64,000 nt of DNA from Euwallacea fornicatus (lineage: Eukaryota; Arthropoda; Insecta; Coleoptera; Curculionidae): positions 1,364,001-1,428,000 of the forward strand of contig NC_089570.1 of assembly GCF_040115645.1 (NCBI RefSeq). Reading direction: 5' to 3'. A model generated the notes under the pieces. That model ran no database searches, had not been told where the DNA came from, and was given only the letters and a program-made list of their open reading frames with translations. A program made the position numbers and the translations under genes. Below, piece after piece: positions 49,824 to 62,573 of this stretch (position 1 is its first letter; each line of letters begins with the position of its first letter).

Positions 49824-50764
49824 ATTAACACAGTTTCAAAGAGACACAACAGGCGACTAAATGACTAGTAAATAAATTATTAAACTTGGAGAAACATTCT
49901 TTTCATGAAGTGAAACCTTGATAAAATCTGGGCTGATATATCTCTAAAGTGATTTTACTTATCTAATCGCTAGTTTTCTAATGTGAACCTACTATAATGA
50001 CTCCCACAATAAAATTACCAATTGCAGAATCAGCAAAGTTTTTGGTTATCAACTTTCCTTTGAAGAAATGTACAGAACAATGCATTGTCCGCTATTATTT
50101 TCAGTTTCCAATGAGAGTTTTATCTGTATTTAAGTGAATTCGGTCCTACTTCAATCCCTGTTCTTCTTCAAAAGTAATTAAAAATTAATTATTAATTAAT
50201 AAATAAATATATGAAAAATTGAAAACAAAACAAACTTGCAGAATGTGCTATGTTGCTCAAAATTCTTGTTGCGAATTTCAAGAGTTCTATGGGTCGATTC
50301 GATGGTCTCCCCTCCTTTTATAAACCAATCAGACAACAAAAGATAACAATATTTATCCTGCCCATGATCAGCTACTACAATGTTGTCAAGTTGTGAAAAT
50401 TACTTTGACACATTTGACGGATAAATTATTTATTAACGTCGAAAAAAAGGTAGTTTTTCTTCGGAATTCCCGATTTTAAAGATTTTTATATTTTACAGTT
50501 TAAAGACAATTGTGAGTACTAAAAATACCAAACAAACCTGGAACAACACCCGGTTATCACTGCAAAACGCTTTTGAAACATAGGTCCTTTAGGAGAGCAC
50601 CCAAAGACAAGAAGAGGAACCTAACCCCACTTTTTCACACATACAAAAGTGTCTCAAGAAGCCAAACTTAATTAAGGGTTTTCCACTCTTATCACATAAG
50701 CTTCTTCCGCAATGAATCTGGACCAACAGCTCCTGTGAAAAATCCACCTACATGAGCTCTAATT
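49824..50764. promoter_or_regulatory. Divergent promoter region of the P5B ATPase and Transportin-3
   Basis: The 941 bases separate two oppositely directed start codons, so both promoters should be here. The region is AT-rich with no TATA box at a convincing distance. Promoter role is inferred from position. Confidence 0.45.
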
Positions 50765-53700
50765 ATGGACACCAAACCAAGCGTAGATGTGGTGATTCTA
50801 GCTGTTTCGACACTGTACAAGAACCCAGACAAAAAGGAAAAAGACAAAGCGTCTGAATGGCTTTTGCATTTGCAAAGCTCGGTAAGAGAGTTATTGAGTT
50901 TATTTGCTGTTGTATAGTGTTCAGCATATGAAGTGTATGTTCAGTATAAAGAGTATGTTCATTACTAAGACAGAAGAGCTAACCAAGCAAAAGCACCAAT
51001 AGAATTTTATATTTAGCAACAGTTGTCAAAGGATAGACCCCTTAATGTAAAAATGATCAGGATGTGATGTTCCATGTATTTATCAAATCCTTGGCTGAAA
51101 TAACTATGTTTTTATAGGGTTTAAGAGCTGTTCACCCTAGAAGTGCAGCCATATCAAATATGTTTAAATGTTTCTGATGTGAAAAGGTTAAAAACTTAAA
51201 AGTAATTTAAATTTGATATTTAGTAAAATGGATTTAACTGCATTGTGCATGTGTTTCAGTATTAACAACTAAGTAATAGAAGAACTATATTTTTTATTAA
51301 TATATCACAAAGTTTTGCTATAAACATCTGTAACTTTCCTAGGGTTACTTTGAGATCTTCAATTGTCTTTAGTCCTTCCACAAAATTCTTTAAGTATAAC
51401 TATTCCTCATAATAATTTTAGGTTCATGCATGGTCAATTTCCGATGAAATACTACACAAAAAGCCTGATTTAGAGTCATGTTATTTTGCGGCCCAAACTA
51501 TGAGGACGAAAATCCAAAAATCTTTCCATGAGTTACCCCTTGAGGTCCATGCACCACTCCGGGATTCTCTTCTGGAATATATTAGTCAAATAAATGAAGG
51601 TCACTTTCCCTTATCAAACTTAGCATTTTCTTGACTTTCTAGTGTTTCAGGCACTAGCACTATAATTACAACCCAACTATGCATTGCCTTATCAGATTTA
51701 ATACTGCAAATGCAGTCTTGGTCCAGAGCTCCTCTGGATTTGATAAATCGCTTCTCAAATCACTCATATTTGTGGCCATTGGTGGAAGTTTTAACAGTTC
51801 TACCTGAGGAATTGGAAAATAAAGCTGTTAGGTATATTTCTTTATAATAGAAAAATAAAACAAAGTCATATGATTTAATTTAGATTGGGTGAAAATAGAC
51901 GGTTGGAAGTTTTGGACGACTTAAAACAGTGCTCTCCTATGGTCCTTGAGTTCCTTACACATTGTTGCTCCACTCATGCTAACAACTTAAATGAAAACAC
52001 CCATATTGTAGCGCGGACATTAAGGTGTTTCACCTCGTGGGTGTCAGTAGGAGCCATTTCTTTGTTGGATCTCTCAGATTCTGATAATGTAGTTATAAAT
52101 TTAGCTTTTCAAATTTTGGATTTTAAACCGCATGAAGGCAAACAAGTAGGTATTTCCCCTAATAAAGTTTCGTGAATTAATCAGAAACTTCCAGAGCACG
52201 GGAGCTTTATGTGATGCAGCCACTGAGTGCATTTGCACTCTTCTGCAATGCCTGGAAGACAATAACAATCAGCAAGAGCTAGAGCATTACCTTTTCAGTA
52301 ATATCATGAAACTTGAAGAGTCTTATCACATCTCTGTAGCCAATGAAGATCAAAGTAGGTCTATAGACTATTGTAGGTTATTCACGGAATTAGCAGAATC
52401 GTTTTTGGAGAAAATCGTGTCTAACAGTTCTCCGAATCAGACACATTACGCCATTAAAGTGCTAGATATGGCATTAATGTGTGTGGGGCATCATGATTAC
52501 GAAGTTGCCGAAATTACCTTCCATTTGTGGTACGTTCTAAGTGAGGAATTGTACCAAAAAAACAGCAAAGAATTGACAGAAATGTTCAAGCCTTATATCG
52601 AGAGGTTAATCACAGCCCTTTGTAGGCATTGTCAAATGGAGCCTGATTGTGAAGGTTTGCAATATAAAAGTCGAGTTTTTTCGACTTTAATTGTGGATAT
52701 TTAGGGCTTTTATTCGAAGGGGACGAGTTCAAGGATTTCAGATTGAAAGTCTCGGGACTAATCAAAGATGTAGTGTTCATAGTCGGCAGCAGCAGCTGCT
52801 TCAAGCAAATGTTTATAAATCTACAAATCGAAGGAGTCACGTGGGACCAGAGCGAAGCCGCCTTGTTTGTTATGCAGGCGGTGGCAAAAAATGTTATCCC
52901 GTAATTCCATAAAATTTTTCAATGTGACATTCCTTAAACGGTGTTTTTAGTACTGAAGGAGAAGTAGTTCCCAAAGTAACAGAGGCTATCTTGAACATTC
53001 CTTCTTCCACTCACATAGCTGTAAGATACACTTCAGTGTTGTTGTTAGGAGAGTTGAGTGAATGGATTGAGAAACATCCACAAGTGCTTGATCCAGTTCT
53101 CAATTTCCTCGTGCAAGGACTATCAGTAGAGGGATTAGGTGAGAATTTTTTGTAAGTTTGGGTTTTTTAACAGCAGCAATTTTGTAATTTAGCCGGAGCA
53201 GCTGCTACTGCTTTGCAAAATATATGTGTTACATGCAACAAGTGGATGTCCAGGCATGTGTCGGTGATGATGCAATTGTTGCGTCAAGTGGATACATTGC
53301 CCGTTAGCAGTAATGCAGTTATTGGGTTATTAAAAGGTTAGTACTACAAGTAATCGTAATTTTACCAAATTACAATGCATGATGTGCCACTGATTTTTTA
53401 AAGATTCCAATCTTAAAAGGTCTTTTATTCTATGTTTCAAAAAACTGTTTCATCTGAAATGCATTATATTACTTGTCATTTGCGTCATATCGCTACTTCT
53501 TCCCCAAGGGGTAGCTACCATTTTTTCAGGGATCCCCCATTCGGAAATCACCCCCCTCCTTCGCGAATTGTGCGAAATGCAATTGACTCCCCTAGCAAAA
53601 CTGATAGAGTACAACATTCAACCCGTTAAAGGATCCCCCAACGATCCGGTTTTGTGGCTCGACCGATTGAGCGCTGTTCTCAGGAACGTTTCTATACACA

Positions 53701-54918
53701 ACGTGGCTGTCGGTAAGCTTCTATAAAAATAAATTAATAAGGGAACTTGAGAATATTGTCTAATAGGTGAGGTTCATCCGTGCAAAGCAGTGGTTCTACA
53801 TATTTGGCCTATAATTGCCGCAACATTCGACCGGTACCAAGGTGATGTGAGGATAATGGAGCGCTGTTGTCGTAGCGTGAGATACATGCTTCGAAGTGCT
53901 AGTCAAGAGGTAGAATAATTGCTAAAATTGAGCATTTTTAAAGAGCTTTAATTAAATATTAGGTCCCGGAGATTTTAAGCAGTTTAGTAGTACCCATGGT
54001 GAGAATTTATAAGGAACACAAGCATTCCTGTTTGCTTTATGTGGGGAGTATTTTGGTAGATGAATACGCGACTGATCCTCAATGTGTGGGGGGTTTATTG
54101 GAAATGCTTCAGGTTATTTTCTTGATTGTTCTTATTTTAACGATTATTAAATAATTCGTTGTAGGAATTTTTGGAGCCCACATTTCAAATGTTGCAGGAG
54201 GAAAATGGTCTTCGAAACTACCCCGATACAGTGGACGATTTCTTTCGGTAATTGTTTACTTGCCATATTCAATAATCGAAGTTTTCATTGATCATATTTT
54301 GAAGCTTGTGTGCCAGGTTTATACAACGTTCCCCAGTTCGTTTCCTTAAGTTCTCTGCCCTCGTCGCGATCTTTCAATGCGCCCTACTGGGAGCTTGTCT
54401 TGACCACAAAGAAGCCAACATGTCGGTGATGAAATTTTTTCACGACTTAATCAATCAGGGCATGAGTGGACAAGGTAGTCCAGATTTCGCTGAAAGAAAT
54501 CGGCTCGTTAAAGAGCTTTTAGAACAATATGGGCAGATGCTCGTTACAGGGCTCCTCCAGGCCTGCGTGTTTCACCTACATTCTTATATGCTCTCTGAGG
54601 TATTGCATAATTCTTTTTTGTTGGCAAAAACAATAGTTTTTTGGTCCTTAGGTAGCAGATGTTTTCTTACAATTGCTGGATTTCAGCAGGGAAACCACTA
54701 GTAAATGGATAGCCGATGGACTCGATTCTCTACCTAAACGACATGGGGTCGGTTTGGTTATTGCCACCCCGGCGCAGCTAAATGAAGTACTTTTGGCGCT
54801 TATAAGGTGGAATTTTTAAGTCTAATCAGATTGTTTTATTAAAAGTATGCGTTTCAGGTCCCATACAGCAAAATCTATAACTTACGCCCTGAAAGAACTA
54901 ATACAGTTGTACCGATAA
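50765..54918 (+). CDS. TNPO3: Transportin-3 (SR-protein nuclear import receptor)
   Basis: Fifteen coding exons: 50765-50881, 51422-51599, 51651-51831, 51884-52145, 52195-52654, 52705-52900, 52951-53138, 53193-53336, 53530-53712, 53767-53909, 53963-54112, 54165-54247, 54317-54599, 54652-54806, 54858-54918; 927 residues versus 923 in human. This importin-beta-like HEAT-repeat protein carries phosphorylated SR splicing factors into the nucleus with RanGTP. Conserved stretches include ASEWLLHLQ, VHAWSISDEIL, CYFAAQTMRTKIQ, VEVLTVLPEEL, RHCQMEPDCEG, VPKVTEAILNIPS, the HSCLLYVGSILVDEY block, NYPDTVDDFFRFIQRSPV and a C-terminus ALKELIQLYR. The ATG at 50765 gives the family N-terminus. Polyadenylation signal at 55057-55062. 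The gene is divergent from the P5B ATPase. Confidence 0.96.
50882..51421. other. First intron of Transportin-3, non-coding
   Basis: A 540-nt AT-rich intron; nothing recognisable in it. Confidence 0.5.
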
Positions 54919-56940
54919 TTTTCGGTATTTTAGAGTCGGATATTACAATTCTTACCGTAAGTTTTATATGGATTTATTTAAATTCGTCAGTTCATTTTTC
55001 ATTGTATTGTGCATATTTTATTTTTAGAACTGAGAGATTGTATATTTGTGATGAAGAATAAAAGTTTATGACGAGAAGTTTTTTTAGTATTATTAATGGA
55101 ACTCGACTATCTTTCACGTTCATTGTAAGAAATTTAATGCCGCGTTTTCTTTGACCTCTAACGCTGAATTTCAAACAAGTTAAAATTAGATGGGGAGACG
55201 TGAGTAACCCAAGAAGATTATACTCAGGCTCATGTCATACTGTAAATGTAACCACACAGGATGATGATAGACGCCCTAGTGAGGTCTTTTTTTAGGACAT
55301 ATTCTTGATGATGGGCGTCCCATTTCATTTATTTTCAAGTGGATTTTTTGTAGTTTAATAGTCAATATTTCAAAACTTGAAAAACAAGGTTATACCTTGT
55401 ACCCTGGATAGCGATACTGTATAATCCTATCGCTACATTTAATGTCAACAGTACTATCAAGGTTATTTTCCAGTGGAGTACGGTCTTCCATACATACATT
55501 ATGTATCTTACTACGCAGTAACGCTCAATTGCATGCAAGGAATCCTGAAATATGGAACATAATTAACAATAAAGTAAAGACTTAACAATCGTTTATGCCT
55601 TAATATTTATACAAAGTTCAATAAAAGTATTGCAAACCCAAGTAAAATATATCATAACCTTACTGATATTGTTTATTTTAAGGGATTTATATAGTTTATT
55701 TACTTCGATGCTAATTTATGAATGATAAATTCCTTTCGTGTGTAAATTATGTAACGTTTAATCGGAAAAACGTAAGTATAAACGACCATCGAAAGTAGGC
55801 GGATCCTATGCATTTGAAGTGGTAGGAAAAGTTCTGTCTTTGTTCGTTGCATAGGAGCGTGATGGTTTAAAGGTTTTCACCCTTCATTGTTATGACAATT
55901 GTCTTTCGGATAAAGTTATCTGAAGGACTTCAATTTTCATAAAACATTGACAAAATATTTGAACTTTTTCAAGATTTAATCTTTCGACCGTTAGGTACCT
56001 GAAAAACTAAGGGCGGAATTACTAATGTGTTGTTGAAGTTAACATTGACCTACAGTTTTAGTGAAGAGAACAACGTTCGCCATTGAAGTTGACTGCGCAT
56101 TAATAATTTAGCTCCGAAGTAAATTGGATTATTGTCAAGTAATTAGTATAAACCTGGCTAACTACAGATATTGGCCATTAGAAATTTGCCTTGCTATATT
56201 TGTCGTTGCCTGTTTGGCTGTACCTCTAACTGTAATTTTGTTTGCTTTGTTGTCGAGAAATTACTTTCTTCTCGAATCAATTAATTTTTTGATAATGGTG
56301 AAAGTACTCTTTCTAAATAGCGCACTTTCATGCCGGTGCCATCTATTTACAGCATCGAGAATTAACATTAATAACTTTCATTCCCGACAGCTCCATCTGT
56401 CGGAACGCGCCCCATACTGATTTTCTAAGCAACTGGTTTTGAATATTTCACATTATTTTTCCCGTTTTCAGCATTCGAATTTCTGAAAGTTACAAAAAAT
56501 AATTATACGAAAATGATAATTAATAAATTTTTAATTGGGGAGTAGTTTTATCGTGGAGTACGCTCAATTTAAAGAAATCTATTTATGCTCAATTTATACC
56601 ACACTTTTATATTCCATACATACAACGAAATGTAGATTAGTAAGTAAGCACATGACTATCACAACAAATGAATTTTTCTGATGAAAATATCCAGAATTTC
56701 TTTGCATAATCTCTTTGGGGCAGTTTTCGAGGAAATATTAGTTCTAATTGTGATGTATTTGTAAAGTTCACTCATATATCGTTTCTTAACCGCACAGTGC
56801 CACACGCTCCATCAAGACCTCTGAAACTTTGCCTTTATAATAAGTTTTTATTCAGATTTCTTTACGAGTAATAACGAAAATAAATTAACTTAAAATTGAC
56901 TACTTAGAGACTACTGGAAGCCACAAAATTTAACTTTCTT
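54919..56940. other. Spacer between Transportin-3 and the arylsulfatase
   Basis: Two convergent genes end at the borders. A frame at 56124-56420 could encode a hydrophobic segment (PLEICLAIFVVACLAVPLT) and follows a possible acceptor (AATTTAG at about 56110), but it has no ATG at its start and no clear donor, so I leave it uncalled. AATAAA-type signals on the minus strand near 56848 would serve the arylsulfatase. Confidence 0.45.
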
Positions 56941-59900
56941 CTATACGTCTCTAAATTCATCCTTCAAACACGTTCTCATCTGCTTTTCTCTCTCCTCAAA
57001 AACATTGTGCTCTTTAGGTTCGATGCTACATTGCTTTGTCTGCTCATAAATGGGGCTACTACTTCTTTTAGGCGACTTTCTACAGGTTAGCGTTAGCAAA
57101 ATCGCAATTATGATTAAAATGGCAACACACCCTCCTGAGATCAGACTCACAGTAAGTTGAGATAGGGTCCTGAAGCGGATTTTCTGAGTTATTACTTCGG
57201 CGTCTTGCCAGTTGGTCCAGACCCCATTGTACTTCGCTGGGTCTGCATTGGGGTCCCTTGGAACATTTATTGGTGCCCTAGCGGAGCTTCTGTACCTCCT
57301 GAATTTTTCTTCTAGATGTGCCAATATAGAAAGCTTCTGCGAAGCCAAGTTAACCTTTTCACAAGGGTCTTCTAGGATATTAAACAGACAAGGGGCTTCT
57401 ATAGGATTGCAATCATTGCTCTCTAATTGATTTTCAGGTTCTGTGCACTTAATTGTGGCATCATTCCTCAGTCTTATCACGTCAGTAATGTTCAAAATGT
57501 TGATAGAGAAATTATTAGTTTTGAGCTCGTTTTTCTCCTTGATTTGTTGATACGTGACCAAACCGGAAATCGCAGTACCAGCAGGACTGTTGATGACTGA
57601 TTTAGGGTCGTAAATGTACGAAGGATCTTGGCCATTGCTTCCATACCATAGATCTTTCATTCCCTTGGACATAGACCCGTAAAGGTACTTCCAGTGGCCT
57701 TGTCTCAAGGCTCCAGTCTTAAAAATGTCATCTATGTTGTGTAGGATTTCGGAGCGAGGAGATTCAGCACTCTCAGAGATTGATTTCCATTGATCTTTTC
57801 CATCCAGAGAGGGAGATAGTTGGTTCTGGTCAATTCCTGAAATGATTGATTTTAGGGTGAATTTTCTGTGTGTTTTATTATGGTTACCTGCAGCGCTCAA
57901 TAACGTGGGCAACCAATCAGAGATATGCATTAAATTGTTGGAAACCCTCCTTGGATACTTGATAAGAGGACTCCAGACAGCCGCAATGTTTCTCATGGCC
58001 CCCTCCCAAACGCTTGATTTCATCTAAACTCAAATACAGTCACAACCTGCTTATTGAAAAATCAGAAACTCTACCTACCCCTCTAAATGGAAAATTTGAC
58101 CCATGATTGGCATGAATCCCATTTGATGCAGCTCCATTATCGGACATAAAGATAATAACCGAATTTTCCAACATTCGCTTCTCCCTCAAAGCTGTGACTA
58201 CAGCTCCAACACTCTTGTCGAGCAGCGAGACCATCGCAGCATAAACCCTTCTTTCTGGATCCTGGATGTGGGCAAACTTGGCAATTTCCTCATCGGGAGC
58301 CTGCAGGGGGTTCCAGTCGTTTCCTGCGTGAGGAGCCAAGTGGGCCAAATACATGAACATTGGGTGTTCAGTATTGTGTTCGTGGATCACTTTTACTGCC
58401 TCTTCAGTGAACAGGGTGGTGGAATATTTGCCTTTCGCATCCCAAGCGACAGTCATGTTGCGACGGAAATCGTAGCCGTACTCGTTTGTGTACTGTAAAA
58501 TTGAGATAAATAACTTACTAGAAAAAAAGGTGAAGTGGTTTATTACAGTCGCATGAATGGTATGATCGTAATAGTCGTGGAACCCCTGCCAGTACCCGTA
58601 GTGACTATCAAATCCCCTGAAAGTGGGGGTGTACTCTTTCTTAAAGAAGCCCAAATGCCACTTGCCAATTGCCCTGGTGATGTAGCCGTTTCTTCTGAGG
58701 TACTCTGGGAGTAGAGTTTCGTTTAATGGTACTCCCCACGGTTCTGGCTCCAAGATGACCAAGTGCTGCATGCCTAAAAGCATTCGGGATTCAGTGGCGT
58801 GAAATTTGCTTAAAAGGATGTAATCGACGATTAAATGAAACGTAAATTATCCACCTGCCTCGTTTAATAATCATTCACCAGTAGATTTCTCGATTAGAGT
58901 AGGTGTACACCATTCTCTTTTTAAGAAGCTAAAAATAACAATTAGTTATTGATTTGATATAATATTTTTTACATTCTGTGGCTGTCCTATTATACATGTA
59001 TCTATATTATGATTAGCATTATATGCCTGTCTTCTAGATTACATAATCAATCAATCAACTTTAACTGTTAATTGGCGTTGGTCTCAGACAGGTATATTAA
59101 TCTAAACTTTATGTATTGGTGTACTTGGTTCTTGTTACGCCACTGAGGAGCTTTCCCAATGACGCTGATTAAAATAATCCTAAAAACCATAGTGGTTTGA
59201 TTCGTGATTAAATGATGAGTTCCCAGGTGTGAACACCAAACCGGAAATAATTGAGGAGGCATTATTAAAGGTTGAAATCGATTTTTGGGACTCTCACAAA
59301 ACCCATAGTGGTTTTTAAGGTAAAATTCAAGGATGTTTTTAATTTGCTGCTGTTCCAGGAAATGGAGGTTTTATTCGCCTAAAAATCTAAAACTGAGAAA
59401 AAATTCATCAACATTCTTAAAATTGGGAACGTTCCTGTTGAAATTACACAACCGCGATATTGACGCCACATATTGAGTGCTTCAAGAGTTACTGCTCCAC
59501 CACCGCCCTCCAGCGGAACGCGTCTCCAGTTACCTGGAAGGGCCTTTGAAGCTTCTTGGAGCCGTTCTTGAGTCTATTTCTTGCGTTTTAACTGTGACTT
59601 TCGTGTTAAATATAGATTTCTTTCGTGTGTAAACTTAGACCGCAGCTCTCGTCAGATTACTACATTAATATTACATAAACATAAACAATAATGTAAAAAA
59701 CGCAAAATATGGAAAAAAATTATGTAAAATTTTTGAATAAAACAGTAAATTATTGGCATGATTTCCATTTTTACTATTTCATAGGCAAGCCTTAATTAGA
59801 AGAGAAAAAAGGTATTGGAATTTACTATACTAATTAAGGATACTTTATGGCTGGTGATATGTTTTTACGTGTTCCCCATGTAGGTGATAAGTTTAACTAA

Positions 59901-62573
59901 TGTCAAGTACAAGGTTTGCCCTCATTATTTACAACTTATTGCGTGCCTAGTTGTAAAGGTCTAAAACCACTTTTCCGAGCCTCAACTAACTTACCAATTT
60001 GCGCGCTTACGCGACCAAGCAAAAACCAATGAGATAACGGATTAATACAAGAAACAATAATTAATATTAATACACAATAACAGAATTTTAAAACAACTCT
60101 CATGGTTTAAACGGCATATAAATCCGATTATCTTAAGCCGTCAAGAAATTACCTAACAGCCAATTACCGATATCTTAGCTAACTCCAATAATTACAAATC
60201 GATCAAGTTCATGGTTTGTAAACTTGACTTTTTTCAAAGTTTATGCCATTGAGGATTTATGATTACGAGTCTTGAGTGCTTCAGTGTCGCATGTGACCTT
60301 GTGCAGAAAATCGAAATCATAGAATTGTAATGAAAGGAAATTTTCCTGTTATTGTATCAGTGCGTTTAGTTCAACTAGGGCAGGTGATAATTGGTCTTAA
60401 AGTTCGTAAACTTGACCTCAAGGTTCTTATTATGTGGCCTAGATTTAAGTTTCCGTGCATATTGTCTCTCAAGGCGAGCAATGATACGTATCATGTGGTT
60501 TTGAGAAGGACATTGGATCTAGATTGCTTTTGCATCCTATTCGTGCGGTGAAACGTATCCTGGTAGAAGATTAGGATTTGCTTCAATTAGGGCTAAATAA
60601 GGCGCCTTTGTTTCGTGGAAATTACCTTCGACGTAAAGATGCAAATTGGAAACTTTATAGTAATAATATGGTAATGGTACGCCTCTGGCATTTGAAGAAT
60701 CAAAGCGGAAATTTTCTTGAATTTGAAGCATGCGCGGAGCCCATGCATCCTCATCTAAGCAGTAGCGTAGAATATTTTCTTGGGGATTTCAAGAATGCAA
60801 ATATTTCCTTTCAAAAGTTCGCGAATCGGTCCGGTACACCTTTGATTTGGCGAATATCACACTGAAAATCTTCCTAAATTTGCCACATACTTGAAGCCAA
60901 CATGTAGCTCTGAAAGCAGTGGCGTCGAATATTTCGATAGACCGTGATGGTTTTAAGAAACTCTAGTAGCTTGAAGAACTTTTTGGAACTATTTCCAAAT
61001 CAGTCACCCATGACTATGATTTTCAAGCATAATACTGAAAATTTACCCAAATCTTTCCGTTGCGCCTATACGTTTTTCGCTATAAAATCGAAAACTTCCA
61101 TAAATCTTTAATATACCTAGAACCCCCACATCCTAATACAATCAGTGGCGCCTCACGTTTTCGCGATAGAGTTAAAATTGTATAAAGCCACAACCGGATT
61201 TTTCTCACCTAAGTGGATGGGGTACTTCCCAGTCAAAAACGAGGCCCTCGAAGGGGTGCAAAGGGCCTGCGTGTAGTGGCTGTTTAGAATTACTCCATTA
61301 TAGGCTAAAGCGTCAATATTCGGAGTAGGAATCTCGTTGCTTCCGTGAAAGCTTACATCGTTGAACCCCTAGAGCGAAAACAAAGAATATTAGTTTCTTA
61401 TGAAGACCAGGATATATCTTCGTCTACATCTCAGCCCGGATCCTACTGCAAGGATGGAAATTCTTAACGAGCTCATTAAGAAGATCTTGATGAGGGTTTG
61501 ATAATTACATGGTGGTAGTCTAATATTTTTCGAATGGCCTAGAAAGACTGTTGCCCCAAGTTTCTGTTTGCATAAAAACCACTTACATTCCCTTTAAATT
61601 AGTGAAGAGACTGCCCATCTGGTTACATAAATTTTTATTTTAGCCCAAGCCCATGTGTGTGAAGACTTAATTGGCAAATCAACACTTGTGAAGCGTGTAC
61701 ATAAGGATGTGTATATCAGTGTGTTTACGTTTCCTATACGATGTCGCTTTAATAAGGAAAAAATGCTAATTACTTAATAGGTGATCTGTATTTACATTCA
61801 TGTATAATGGTATATGGGGTTTTTATGTGTTATGACATGCATTTTTAGCTCGCTAAGTAAGTAATAAATCAGAAAAAAACTTCTTAATTGATGCATTCCT
61901 GTCGATGGGCGTGCTGGTGGTGCAAATATTGAAGATAAGAAAGATACTTTAACTTTACGGTAACGAAGAAAAAAGCCACAGGCTTGTTAACGAGATTAGG
62001 GAATTATGACTACATTCCCGATGACGTCAGAGGGAGTACACCCGATCTTCGATGACGTCATCACGTGTGCGGTAGCCAGACTTTCGGTTAATTGCCACAT
62101 TAATCATGCTTATATTTAAGGTATTTCCATGCATTTGTTATCAACCATCTTTGAATAGTTTGCCGACTAAACACACCCACTACACCATGTAGGTTAGGCT
62201 CTCTATTATATTTATCTATCTCATGGTTGGGTGGTACTAATATATGAGCATGCATTAGATTGTTAAATCAAAGGTCAAAAAAGAGAAAAATTTCCCATAA
62301 ATTTATGTATTTCTGAAGATTAATTAAACTTTAAATTAGGCAATTTAATTACGTGCTATAATTAATTCGGCTTTGCTGTCTGTTAAAATTTGTGAATTTA
62401 CGCCACATCCACTCTACGCTCTATTAACTCTACATACGATCCTATCTGAGCCCCAAAATACGTACCATATCGTCAGCAACAATAACTACAATGTTCGGTT
62501 TCGTACTTTTCTTATTGTCAGCCGCCAGATTTGCAGCCACCAAGCACCCAAAAACCATCAAGCACTTCTTCAT
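56941..62573 (-). CDS. Arylsulfatase B/I/J-like sulfatase with C-terminal membrane anchor
   Basis: Six coding exons: 62573-62466, 61368-61209, 58773-58547, 58492-58079, 58023-57888, 57836-56941; 646 residues. A signal peptide (MKKCLMVFGCLVAANLAA) is followed by KPNIVVIVADDM, whose two Asp (34-35) bind calcium. Cys73 in CTPSR is the residue converted to formylglycine by the family's activating enzyme. GKWHLGFF (Lys127, His129), HLAPH (His216) and MSDNGA complete the active site. After a long Cys-containing C-terminal domain, residues about 576-600 form one strong membrane helix, followed by a 46-residue charged tail. Family members hydrolyse sulfate esters of glycosaminoglycans or arylsulfates, usually in lysosomes. 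The membrane anchor suggests surface or lysosomal-membrane location with the enzyme facing lumen or outside; this is inference. The substrate cannot be read from sequence. Confidence 0.92.
58774..61208. other. Arylsulfatase intron 2, non-coding
   Basis: A 2.4-kb AT-rich intron with three exact CAGTGGCGT/ACGCCACTG motifs (58792, 59137, 60917). Short frames near 60.3-60.9 kb show no family features. Confidence 0.5.
61369..62465. other. Arylsulfatase intron 1
   Basis: A 1.1-kb intron between the signal-peptide exon and the CTPSR exon. It contains two cAMP-response-type palindromes and an E-box (listed separately). No exon was seen. Confidence 0.5.
62022..62067. promoter_or_regulatory. Two TGACGTCA palindromes and a CACGTG E-box
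   Basis: TGACGTCA occurs at 62022-62029 and 62053-62060, and CACGTG at 62062-62067, inside arylsulfatase intron 1. A third TGACGTCA lies at 62781-62788, about 210 bases upstream of the arylsulfatase ATG. These match CREB/ATF and bHLH-ZIP (Myc/TFEB-class) core sites; activity is not shown by sequence. Confidence 0.5.

Noticed and set aside
56124..56420. Open frame with a hydrophobic helix
   Set aside because: It starts at TTG, not ATG, and has no clear donor or partner exon; AT-rich spacer can produce such segments.
57837..57887. Open reading through 51 bases in the arylsulfatase
   Set aside because: GTAACC and TTTCAG flank it, and removal restores the family sequence, so it is treated as an intron.
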